From assembly GCA_964390365.1 (NCBI GenBank), contig CAYMHW010000052.1, forward strand, positions 1-15,889: a DNA stretch of 15,889 nucleotides, written 5' to 3'. This stretch comes from JALQTD01 sp964390365 (GTDB lineage Bacteria > Bacteroidota > Bacteroidia > Flavobacteriales_D > Sanyastnellaceae). This document shows positions 6,049 to 13,270 of the stretch, piece by piece. The number at the start of each line of letters is the position of its first letter. Position 1 is the first letter of the stretch. A program made the position numbers and the translations under genes. Below the pieces are notes generated by a model. That model searched no databases and was not told the origin of the DNA. It saw only the letters and a list, made by a program, of their open reading frames with translations.

Positions 6049-6678
6049 TCAGTGCGAAGCGAGGTACGCCGCCACACCGGATGGCGTCGCGCTCATGGCG
6101 TCCTTGCCTTCACCCCAGTTCGCGGGGCACACTTCGCCGTGCTCCTCAACGTGACGCAACGCATCGACCATGCGCATGGCTTCGTCCACGTTCCGTCCGA
6201 GCGGCAAGTTGTTCACGAGTTGGTGCTGCACCACGCCGTTCTTGTCGATCAAGAACAAACCGCGGTAAGCGACCAAATCATTCGTCGCGGTCAAGTTGCC
6301 CTCTTCGTCGTATTCGTACTCGCCGGTCAAGACGTCGTAGTTCGTCGAAATGGTCTTGTTCGCGTCGGCGACGATCGGGTACTTGATGCCCTGGATGCCA
6401 CCCTTGTCCTTCGGAATTCCGAGGTACGCGTGGTGCGACTCGGCGGTGTCCGTTGAGCACGCCACCACGGCCACGTCACGCGACTCGAAATCGGCGAGGC
6501 GCTCGTTGAACGCGTGCAATTCGGTCGGGCAAACGAACGTGAAATCCTTCGGGTAGAAGAAAAACACGACGTACTTCTTGCCGAGGTACTGGTCCAGCGA
6601 GAAGTTGTCTACGATGTTTCCGTCCACTACTGCGGGGGAAGAAAAGTGGGGGGCCTTGCGGCCGACAAGTACTGCCAT
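6049..6678 (-). CDS. Typical 2-Cys peroxiredoxin (Prx1/AhpC-TSA group)
   Basis: The 209-residue cytoplasmic enzyme reduces hydrogen peroxide and organic peroxides, being re-reduced by a thioredoxin- or AhpF-like partner not in this window. The start is the ATG at 6678-6676 (MAVLVGRKAPHFSSPAVV), which gives the normal family N-terminus; an in-frame extension upstream would cross the promoter and is not family-like. The peroxidatic cysteine is C50 in DFTFVCPTE. The resolving cysteine is C184 in HGEVCPANW. The sequence also has the GGIQ-type loop (KDKGGIQGIKYP) and a C-terminal tail with AYL, features linked in this family to sensitivity to over-oxidation. It is a monocistronic unit with a strong-looking promoter and a terminator of its own, divergent from ppk1. 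Confidence 0.95.
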   Translation of the reverse strand: MAVLVGRKAPHFSSPAVVDGNIVDNFSLDQYLGKKYVVFFFYPKDFTFVCPTELHAFNERLADFESRDVAVVACSTDTAESHHAYLGIPKDKGGIQGIKYPIVADANKTISTNYDVLTGEYEYDEEGNLTATNDLVAYRGLFLIDKNGVVQHQLVNNLPLGRNVDEAMRMVDALRHVEEHGEVCPANWGEGKDAMSATPSGVAAYLASH

Positions 6679-6708
6679 GGTCGGTAGTTTTGATGTGGTT
6701 TCGAGGTG

Positions 6709-6738
6709 CAAAGATAAGGTCCTTAACACGCCCACAAA
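6709..6738 (-). promoter_or_regulatory. Promoter of the peroxiredoxin gene
   Basis: On the minus strand TTTG (6738-6735) is followed after 18 nt by TATCTTTG (6716-6709), a complete match to the Bacteroidota -33/-7 promoter. Transcription would start around 6702, giving a leader of about 25 nt before the ATG at 6678. It is the best promoter in the window. Confidence 0.7.
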
Positions 6739-6760
6739 GCGCTCGGCGTATCTTCGGGCC

Positions 6761-8839
6761 GTGGGAAAAACAGCAGCAGCGAAGGAAAGGTTCATCAACC
6801 GCGAGTTGAGTTGGTTGGCCTTCAATCATCGGGTTCTCCAAGAGGCCGCATCGAAGAAGGTGCCGCTCATCGAGCGCGTTCGGTTTCTCGGCATCTTTTC
6901 GAACAACTTGGACGAGTTTTTCCGGGTGCGCGTGGCGAACCTGATGCGGGCGTCGCTCATCGGGAAGAAGACGACGACGACTTTGGGCTTCGACGTGAAC
7001 GAGACGTTGGCGGCGGTGAGCGCGAAGGTGGTGGAGCTGCAGGCGGAGTACAACCGCGTGTTTGCCCAGTTGGAGCGCGCGCTGAAGCGGGAGGGTGTGC
7101 ATTTCGTGCACGAAGGCCAAATCAACCCCCAGCAAGCCGAATTCGCCTCCGACTACTTCGCCTCCAAGGTCCGCCCGACCCTCGTGCCGGTCATGGTCGG
7201 GGGCGGCACGAAATTCCCGGACCTCAAGGACGGCACGCTCTACCTCGCGGTGGGCTTGCAGGGCACGAAGGGCGAGGAGGGCACGCGCTACGCGGTGATT
7301 GAAGTGCCGGCGCACTTGCCGCGGTTTTTGGTCCTCCCCTCGACCGAGGAAGGCGAGCACGTCATGTTCATCGAGGACGTGATCCGACTCGAACTCCGGC
7401 GCATCTTCGCCCTGTTCGAGCCGGAGCGCGTGTTCGCCCACGCCATCAAGGTCACGCGCGACGCGGAAATCGACATGGACGACGACCTCAGCCGCTCGCT
7501 GATGGAGAAGATGTCGCGGGGCATCGCGCGCCGGAAGAAGGGCCATTACGTGCGCTTCCTCTACGACGCCGCGATGCCGCATGAGATGCTGCAGTTCGTC
7601 AAGCGCCGCCTGAAGCTCGGCGACACGGAGAACGTCATCGCGGGGAGCCGCTACCACAACCGGAAGGACCTGATGGGCTTCCCGGATTTCGGGCGGAAGG
7701 ACTTGGTGTTCCCGCCGCAGCCGGCGGTGGCGCATCCGCTTTTGGCCCACAAAACCAGCCTGTTGGACCAAATCCAAAAGCGCGACATCCTCCTCCATTA
7801 CCCCTTCCAGCGCTTCAGCTACGTCGTGGACATCCTGCGCGAAGCGGCCATCGATCCGACGGTGGAAAGCATCCGCATCAACCTCTACCGCGTTGCGAAC
7901 AACTCACAGGTAATCAACACGTTGGTGAATGCTGCGCGCAACGGCAAGGAGGTGCATGTGGTGATGGAACTCGCGGCCCGATTCGACGAGCGCCACAACA
8001 TCAAGGTGTCGAACGTGCTGCAGGAGGCCGGCGCGACGGTGGAGTTTGGGGTGAGCGGCCTGAAGGTCCACTCGAAGGTGTTCCTGGTGGCGCGCCGCCG
8101 GGGCAAAAAACGCGAGCTCTTCGCCCACATCGGTACGGGAAATTTTCACGAGAAAACCGCGGGCATCTACGGCGACGTTTCGCTGCTGACGGCCGATCCC
8201 AGCATCACCTCCGAGGTGGAGCGGCTGTTCAGCTTCTTCAGCAACAACTACGAGCGCCCGGTTTTCCGTCACCTCATCGTGAGCCCGTACGGAACGCGCC
8301 GGCGCTTTTCCCGCCTCATCGACCGGGAAATGACCTTGGCGCTCATGGGGAAGGAGGGACGCCTCACGCTGAAGCTGAACAATTTGGTCGATGCGGAGAT
8401 GATCGAGAAGCTCTACGATGCAAGCCAAGCGGGCGTGCGCATCACCTTGCTCATCCGCGGGATTTGTTCCCTCATTCCGGGCGTTCCGGGCATGAGCGAG
8501 AACATCGAGGTGCGGAGCATCGTGGGGCGTTACCTCGAGCACGTGCGGTTGCTCGTCTTCGGAAACGACGGCAATCCGGAGATGTACATCTCGTCGGCCG
8601 ATTGGATGACGCGGAACCTCGACCGCCGGGTGGAGGTGAGCGTGCCGGTTCGGGACCCGATGCTGCAATCGGAGTTGGCGCATTACCTGGACCTGCAACT
8701 GCGCGACACCGAAAAAGCCCGCATCATCGACGCTTCGATGGACAACCAGCCCGTGAGCGTGCGAAAGGGCGCGAAGCAGGTCGATGCCCAACAGGCCACC
8801 TACGCGTGGTACCGCGACCAAGCAGATCGGATTCCGTGA
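6761..8839 (+). CDS. ppk1: Polyphosphate kinase 1
   Basis: The enzyme reversibly transfers the ATP gamma-phosphate to a growing polyphosphate chain. The GTG start at 6761 gives 692 residues and puts the conserved FINRELSWLAFNHRVLQEA close to the N-terminus, as in E. coli Ppk. The only upstream ATG nearby (6677) would add 28 unconserved residues and cross the peroxiredoxin promoter. Domain order is N (1 to about 105, with IERVRFLGIFSNNLDEFFRV), head, then the two phospholipase-D-like catalytic domains C1 and C2. The autophosphorylated histidine is H437 in GLKVHSKVFL. The second active-site histidine is H594 in GRYLEHVRLLVFGN. Both sit two residues from E. coli H435 and H592. Full length and intact. 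It is followed after 47 nt by ppx, a classic polyphosphate pair. Confidence 0.95.
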   Translation: MGKTAAAKERFINRELSWLAFNHRVLQEAASKKVPLIERVRFLGIFSNNLDEFFRVRVANLMRASLIGKKTTTTLGFDVNETLAAVSAKVVELQAEYNRVFAQLERALKREGVHFVHEGQINPQQAEFASDYFASKVRPTLVPVMVGGGTKFPDLKDGTLYLAVGLQGTKGEEGTRYAVIEVPAHLPRFLVLPSTEEGEHVMFIEDVIRLELRRIFALFEPERVFAHAIKVTRDAEIDMDDDLSRSLMEKMSRGIARRKKGHYVRFLYDAAMPHEMLQFVKRRLKLGDTENVIAGSRYHNRKDLMGFPDFGRKDLVFPPQPAVAHPLLAHKTSLLDQIQKRDILLHYPFQRFSYVVDILREAAIDPTVESIRINLYRVANNSQVINTLVNAARNGKEVHVVMELAARFDERHNIKVSNVLQEAGATVEFGVSGLKVHSKVFLVARRRGKKRELFAHIGTGNFHEKTAGIYGDVSLLTADPSITSEVERLFSFFSNNYERPVFRHLIVSPYGTRRRFSRLIDREMTLALMGKEGRLTLKLNNLVDAEMIEKLYDASQAGVRITLLIRGICSLIPGVPGMSENIEVRSIVGRYLEHVRLLVFGNDGNPEMYISSADWMTRNLDRRVEVSVPVRDPMLQSELAHYLDLQLRDTEKARIIDASMDNQPVSVRKGAKQVDAQQATYAWYRDQADRIP

Positions 8840-8886
8840 GGCCCGCTCGCTTCGTTGCCTTACCTTGAGGCGGAAAGAATGGGCGG

Positions 8887-9786
8887 ATGAAGTTTGGCGC
8901 AATCGATATCGGTTCCAACGCGGTGCGGCTGTTGGTGGAAGAAGTGCGGAGGAAACCCTCGGGCCGGATCCACGTTGAGAAAGTGAGTTTTACCCGCGTG
9001 CCGCTGCGGCTCGGCGACGACGTGTTCGAAACGGGCACCATCGGACCTGAAAAGTTCGCGGCGTTGGTGAAAACCATGAAAGCGTTTTGGTACCTCATGG
9101 ACGTGCACGGCGTGGAGAACTACAAGGCGTGTGCGACAAGCGCCATGCGGGAAGCCGAGAACGGGAACGAACTGCGCGCTTGGGTGAAGAAGAAGGCGAA
9201 CATCGACATCGAGATCATAGCGGGAAAGGAGGAGGCGGACTTGATTTTCGGCGGTTTCACGACGGTAGCGGGCCTCGGCGCAACCGATGACTTCCTTTAC
9301 ATCGACGTCGGCGGCGGGAGCACCGAAATCACCCTCATCCGCAACGGCCTGCGCCTTCGCTCCCAGAGCTTTAAACTCGGCACCGTGCGCTCCCTCAAAG
9401 GGCGCATTCCCGATGGCGAATGGGATGCCGTCGAGGCCTTCGTCGCCCAAGTCACCGACCCGTCGGACTCGCTTCTGAGCATCGGCACGGGGGGCAACAT
9501 CAACCGGCTCCACCGCCTGGCGGGCGGAGCGCGCTTCGAGCCCATCACCCGCGACCGCCTCCAAGAGGTGCACGACCAAGTCACCGCCCTCACGTACGAG
9601 GAACGCATGGAGCAACTCGGCATGAAACCCGACCGGGCGGACGTCATCGTGCCGGCGGGTGAGATTTACTTGCGCGTGATGGAATTGGCAGGCAGTGAGC
9701 GGATTTTGGTTCCGAAGGTCGGCTTGTCGGACGGCATGATCCTCGCGCAATTCGCGGAGTGGGAGGCGGCCAACGTCCCGGACTGA
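8887..9786 (+). CDS. ppx: Exopolyphosphatase, Ppx/GppA family (short form)
   Basis: The 299-residue protein has the ASKHA-fold phosphatase motifs in order. These are the first phosphate loop GAIDIGSNAVRLLV (residues about 4-17), a catalytic-region AGKEEADLIF, the second phosphate loop YIDVGGGSTEITLI, and the adenosine-type motif IGTGGNINRL. It releases phosphate from polyphosphate ends, or hydrolyses pppGpp if GppA-like; sequence alone does not decide, but adjacency to ppk1 favours polyphosphate. It is about 300 residues, against about 500 for E. coli Ppx, and lacks the C-terminal HD-like domain. Such single-module forms are common outside Proteobacteria. A TACCTTGA sequence at 8861-8868, a weak -7-like box, could drive separate expression. 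Confidence 0.92.
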   Translation: MKFGAIDIGSNAVRLLVEEVRRKPSGRIHVEKVSFTRVPLRLGDDVFETGTIGPEKFAALVKTMKAFWYLMDVHGVENYKACATSAMREAENGNELRAWVKKKANIDIEIIAGKEEADLIFGGFTTVAGLGATDDFLYIDVGGGSTEITLIRNGLRLRSQSFKLGTVRSLKGRIPDGEWDAVEAFVAQVTDPSDSLLSIGTGGNINRLHRLAGGARFEPITRDRLQEVHDQVTALTYEERMEQLGMKPDRADVIVPAGEIYLRVMELAGSERILVPKVGLSDGMILAQFAEWEAANVPD

Positions 9787-9793
9787 GCGCACG

Positions 9794-9821
9794 AAAAAGG
9801 GCGGCCCGTTGAGGCCGCCCT
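9794..9821 (-). terminator. Rho-independent terminator between convergent ppx and TlpA-like genes
   Basis: A perfect 9-bp GC-rich stem, AGGGCGGCC (9798-9806) with GGCCGCCCT (9813-9821), has a 6-nt loop. On the minus strand the stem runs into five T (9798-9794), so it fits the TlpA-like gene, which stops 23 bp before it. It may also act on ppx, whose side has only TGTT. Confidence 0.82.
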
Positions 9822-9844
9822 GTTCCGAACGCGCAAACCCGCAA

Positions 9845-11305
9845 TCAGAGTTTGTCCTTCAAGAAGTTGTCCACTTCGAAGGCGCGTTCGGGCTTCAACA
9901 CGATTTTGCCTTCTTTGTCGAGCAAGAAGTAGGTCGGCGTGGCCGTCACCTTGTAGGCTTCCACCACCGGGCTGTTCCACGCCTCGAGCTGGCTGACCTG
10001 CGGCCACGTCATGCCCTTTTCTTCGATGGCAGCCGTCCACGTCTTCGCGCTTTGGTCGAGGCTGACGCCGATCACTTCGAATCCTTTGTAGTTGTACTTC
10101 GCGTACATCGGCCCCACGTACGGCATTTCCTGCTCGCACTTGTGGCACCAGGAAGCCCAAAACATCACCAAGGTGTACTTGTTCTGCGAGCACGTCTGCA
10201 TGAGGTCGATCACGTTGCCTTGCGGTGTGGCGATGGCGAAGTTGGGCGGCGTGTTGCCGACTTGCAGGTTGATGATGCCCTGCGCCCGGATGCGGATGGC
10301 ATCGCTCAGGTCCGCACCGCAGTCCTCGTCGAAGATGTAGTTGTCGAGGATGTACTGGCAAATCGTCTCTTTGCCCGTGTTGTAGAAGCCTTCGAGCATG
10401 CTGTACAGCGCGCTTTCGAGGGTCACGGGATTGGGCTCGAAGTGGGCCTTCACCATGTCAATGCACGCGAGGAAGCCGCTGTCGGTGCCTTTGCTGTACG
10501 TCACCATGAACTGCTGAATGCGGTCGCTGATGGCCATGCTCCGCATCGCGCTGTTATCGAGCGGATCGAGGTCTTCGAAGAACCGACTTTGGTTGTCGGG
10601 GTACTTCGGATTCTTCCAGGTCATGAGTTTGGCCAAATACGTATCCGGATACTGCCCGATGAGCGCATGCTGCTTTTTGACGAGCTCGAGCTCCTTGTCA
10701 GCAATTTGCTGCTCCACCCGCGCGCGGAACGCGCCTGCTTCGGAGAGGCTCTTGCGCAGGCCGCGGATGGCGTTGCGGTTCTGGGTTTCCTCGGTTTGGT
10801 AGTCCCAGTAGCCGGTGTTTTCAGGGCTGTTGGGGGAGGTCTTTTGGCCCGAAAGGCGGTTCGTGCTGAAGGCGAAGGTGACCTCGGATTCGTCCGGGTT
10901 GAGGATGATTTCCGTGGCGTTTTTGTCGTCGTTGAGGGCCAACGTGTAGACGCCGCGGGAGACTTCGAGGCGCTTGAATTCGAAGGCGCCGTCTTTGAGT
11001 TCGGTGCGGGCGAGTTCGGATTTGTTCCGGCCCTCCATCGCGTAGAGGATGACCTGTCCGGTGGTGGCGCGGGCGATGGTGCCGTTGATGGTCATCTTGC
11101 CCGTCGCATCGCCGGCGTTGCGCTCGGTGATGCCGTTCTTGTGCTTCGAGGAAGCCACGTCGGTTTGGGCGGTGGGGGCCGGTGCCGCTGCCGTTGCGGT
11201 TTCAGTGGCCGGAGCCGAGCCGTTGTCCGATGCGCCGTTGGACGGGCTTCCGCATGCGGCGAGGGCCAAGGCGAGGGTCAAGGTCGAGAACGTCATCATT
11301 TTCAT
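9845..11305 (-). CDS. Lipoprotein thiol-disulfide oxidoreductase (TlpA-like, DUF4369-like N-terminal region)
   Basis: The protein has 486 residues. The start is ATG 11305-11303, giving MKMMTFSTLTLALALAAC, a signal peptide with lipobox LAAC and lipid-modified C18. A Ser/Asn/Ala/Thr-rich linker runs to about residue 50. Then comes a beta-rich domain of the DUF4369 kind (GKMTINGTIARATTGQVILY, followed by TLALNDDKNATEIIL), which in Bacteroidota often precedes a TlpA thioredoxin. A helical middle region of about 180 residues has no name I can give. The C-terminal thioredoxin fold holds WASWCHKC (redox cysteines C387 and C390) and the cis-proline motif TATPTYF (P457). The protein is probably anchored facing the periplasm, where it reduces disulfides, for example in cytochrome c maturation or oxidative repair; the partner is unknown. 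A terminator lies downstream and a -7 box at 11324-11331. Confidence 0.9.
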   Translation of the reverse strand: MKMMTFSTLTLALALAACGSPSNGASDNGSAPATETATAAAPAPTAQTDVASSKHKNGITERNAGDATGKMTINGTIARATTGQVILYAMEGRNKSELARTELKDGAFEFKRLEVSRGVYTLALNDDKNATEIILNPDESEVTFAFSTNRLSGQKTSPNSPENTGYWDYQTEETQNRNAIRGLRKSLSEAGAFRARVEQQIADKELELVKKQHALIGQYPDTYLAKLMTWKNPKYPDNQSRFFEDLDPLDNSAMRSMAISDRIQQFMVTYSKGTDSGFLACIDMVKAHFEPNPVTLESALYSMLEGFYNTGKETICQYILDNYIFDEDCGADLSDAIRIRAQGIINLQVGNTPPNFAIATPQGNVIDLMQTCSQNKYTLVMFWASWCHKCEQEMPYVGPMYAKYNYKGFEVIGVSLDQSAKTWTAAIEEKGMTWPQVSQLEAWNSPVVEAYKVTATPTYFLLDKEGKIVLKPERAFEVDNFLKDKL

Positions 11306-11323
11306 CTGAAAAGAGGTTTGGCC

Positions 11324-11331
11324 CAAATTTA
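11324..11331 (-). promoter_or_regulatory. Candidate -7 promoter box for the TlpA-like lipoprotein
   Basis: The minus strand reads TAAATTTG, an exact TAnnTTTG match, 18 nt before the ATG. No clear TTG -33 element is present at normal spacing. Confidence 0.5.
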
Positions 11332-11404
11332 AGCAACGCAACGGGGAACACCGCACCGGAAGCCGCATGCTTTGCGTATCTTCACCTTTCGAAACGATTG
11401 CGCA

Positions 11405-11974
11405 ATGGACAGAAATACGGCCCTTACCCTGCTCGGTGTGGACCCGGATACCACCCATGAGGAGCTGATGGACAAACTGGACGCGGAGACGTTCTCCGTG
11501 CGCGATCACTTCATCCGCCAGCCCGTGATTCCGATGCTGTTTCGGTCGCGGGTGGATCGGTTGATGCAGCTCAGTGACATCGCGAACACGCTCGGCATTC
11601 AGCCGCTCGGCACACCGGTTCAGTTGCCGGAGCTGTTGCCGATGGAGGGCGGCGCACTGGCGCTTGCGGAGACGCACCTCGAGAACTTGTTGCGGCTGCG
11701 GACGTCGATGGCTGGGACGTTGGATCCGGACGTGTTGGCGCGGTTTGGCACGACGATGAGTTCCTTGCAGGGGCGCTACATGGTGGCGTTTGTGGAGGCG
11801 ACGGAAGGTTGGCCTGGGGTGGTCGGCGAGTTGGACGAAGTGCCCGCGCGCGAAGAATGCCCGTGGGACGAGTTGTTGGCCGAATTGCGCACGGAGGGCA
11901 GGGAGGCCTACCCGAAGCTCAAGCGCGAGCGCGATCGCATGATCCGGCTGCTCGATCGCGAAGTGGCGGGCTGA
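11405..11974 (+). CDS. Conserved-looking protein of unknown function (189 aa)
   Basis: I do not recognise this protein. The ATG at 11405 is preferred over an in-frame TTG at 11372, because the intervening sequence overlaps a weak -7-like box (TATCTTCA, 11377-11384). The sequence is predicted mostly helical, acidic to neutral, with no signal peptide or membrane segment, so it is cytoplasmic. The first 60 residues (ALTLLGVDPDTTHEELMDKL, then RQPVIPMLFRSRVDRLMQL) recall the short helices that open J-domain proteins, but the HPD motif is missing, so I do not call it one. The C-terminus is highly charged (KLKRERDRMIRLLDREV). Codon use and composition match the neighbours, which supports a real gene. 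It converges on the permease gene with only 3 bp between stop codons and no terminator. Confidence 0.75.
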   Translation: MDRNTALTLLGVDPDTTHEELMDKLDAETFSVRDHFIRQPVIPMLFRSRVDRLMQLSDIANTLGIQPLGTPVQLPELLPMEGGALALAETHLENLLRLRTSMAGTLDPDVLARFGTTMSSLQGRYMVAFVEATEGWPGVVGELDEVPAREECPWDELLAELRTEGREAYPKLKRERDRMIRLLDREVAG

Positions 11975-11977
11975 GCC

Positions 11978-13216
11978 TCATTCGCGGCCCAAGGCCACAA
12001 TGGGGTCGAGGGCTGCGGCTTTTTTCGCCGGATAGTATCCGCTGATCAAGCTGGTGATGAGCGAGAGCACAACGCCGAGCGCCATCCAATTCCACGGAAT
12101 GACGAAGGGCGTTTCGAGGTAGTTCGCCACGACGTTGCCGACGCCGATGCCGAGCACGATGCCCGCCGCACCACCGAGTTGGCCGATGACCATGACTTCG
12201 ATGAGGAACTGGGTTTGAATGGCCTTCGGCGTGGCGCCGAGGGATTTGCGGACGCCGATTTCACGGGTGCGCTCGGCGACGCTCACGAGCATAATGTTCA
12301 TCAGGCCGATGCCCGCGCCGAAGAGCGTGATGATGCCGATGGCGGTGGCCGCGAGGGTGATGCCGGTGATGGCTTCCTCGAGGGTGCCCACGAGCGCGTT
12401 GCTCTGCTCGATGACGAAGGAGCTGGGGGCGCCGGGGGCGTCGCGGCGGATGGTGCGGAAGTCGCCGAGTGCGCGGTCGGCTGCGGCGTCGATTTGGGCC
12501 AAATCGTGCACCCGACACGTGATGCTGTAACTCCGCCCTTCATCCGAAAACTGCCGCCGGGCTGCGGTGGCGGGGACGAGGCATTGTTTGTCCTGGCTCA
12601 TCCCGAAGGCTTGCCCCCGCGCAGCGAGCACGCCCACCACCGTGTAGCGCGTCGACCCCACGCTGATGTCCTGCCCGATGGGGTCCTCCCACGGTTGAAA
12701 CAGCTGCTCGATCAACTCCGGTCCGCAGACGGCCACCGCCCGCGCATTGCTGACGTCATCCGCGTTCACGTCGCGCCCTTGTGCCACTTCAAACCCGCTG
12801 ATGTTCAAGTAGTTCTCGTCGATTCCGAGCACCTGGATGTTCGGGTCCGTCTGTTCGTCCGCACGGCTCAACACCGCCGATCCCGAACCAAACAACGAAT
12901 ACGAGGTCACCCAATCCGGGTGATCCATCTCCAAAAACGCCTGCACCTCCTGGTACCGAATCGGGTCGCTTTGCACCACCCGCCGCCCGCGGTTCAGGCC
13001 CCCGCTCGTGGCTTGCCGAATCGTGAACGACTGCGTTCCGAGCGAGGCAAATTGCTGCGTGATGTTGGCCTCCAGCGAGCTCGTGGCGGTGGTCATGCTG
13101 ATGAGGGCGGTGATGCCAAGGCCGATGATGCCGATGGTCAGCCCGGTGCGCAAGGCATTGCCCCGAATGGAGCGCAGCGCCACGATGACCTGTTCCCGAA
13201 GCAAAGCACGCGTCAT
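11978..13216 (-). CDS. MacB/FtsX-type ABC transporter permease (orphan)
   Basis: The protein has 412 residues, normal for the family. The start at ATG 13216-13214 gives MTRALLREQVIVALRSIRGN, the usual amphipathic opening before the first membrane segment (about 21-42). A large extracytoplasmic MacB periplasmic-core domain follows (about 45-275). Three more membrane segments lie at about 287-311, 339-362 and 376-394. The FtsX signature ERTREIGVRKSLGA sits at about 315-328, and the protein ends PAKKAAALDPIVALGRE, as MacB permeases do. These are mechanotransmission ABC systems that couple cytoplasmic ATP use to periplasmic work, such as efflux with a MacA/TolC partner or lipoprotein release. No ATPase or adaptor gene is adjacent, so the partners must be elsewhere. 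The substrate is unknown. Confidence 0.9.
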   Translation of the reverse strand: MTRALLREQVIVALRSIRGNALRTGLTIGIIGLGITALISMTTATSSLEANITQQFASLGTQSFTIRQATSGGLNRGRRVVQSDPIRYQEVQAFLEMDHPDWVTSYSLFGSGSAVLSRADEQTDPNIQVLGIDENYLNISGFEVAQGRDVNADDVSNARAVAVCGPELIEQLFQPWEDPIGQDISVGSTRYTVVGVLAARGQAFGMSQDKQCLVPATAARRQFSDEGRSYSITCRVHDLAQIDAAADRALGDFRTIRRDAPGAPSSFVIEQSNALVGTLEEAITGITLAATAIGIITLFGAGIGLMNIMLVSVAERTREIGVRKSLGATPKAIQTQFLIEVMVIGQLGGAAGIVLGIGVGNVVANYLETPFVIPWNWMALGVVLSLITSLISGYYPAKKAAALDPIVALGRE

Positions 13217-13233
13217 GATGCGAAGGTACTGCT

Positions 13234-13241
13234 TACCTTTG
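13234..13241 (+). promoter_or_regulatory. Candidate -7 promoter box for aconitase
   Basis: TACCTTTG matches TAnnTTTG exactly and lies 29 nt before the aconitase ATG. It is the right half of an inverted repeat whose left half (CGAAGGTA, 13221-13228) reads TACCTTCG towards the divergent permease gene. No good -33 TTG is seen on the plus strand. Confidence 0.5.
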
Positions 13242-13270
13242 CGCCGAACTGCAAAAAATACCACTGCGCC

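Noticed and set aside
6679..6825. N-terminal extension of peroxiredoxin
   Set aside because: It would cross the strong TTTG-N18-TATCTTTG promoter and the start of ppk1, and adds sequence foreign to the family.
11405..11600. J-domain (DnaJ-like) at the N-terminus of the 189-residue protein
   Set aside because: Only a loose helical resemblance is present. The essential HPD motif is absent, so the name is not supported.
12179..13270. Upstream extension of the aconitase reading frame (364 codons)
   Set aside because: It lies antisense within the MacB/FtsX permease gene and has no similarity to aconitase. The family start fits ATG 13271, preceded by a -7 box.
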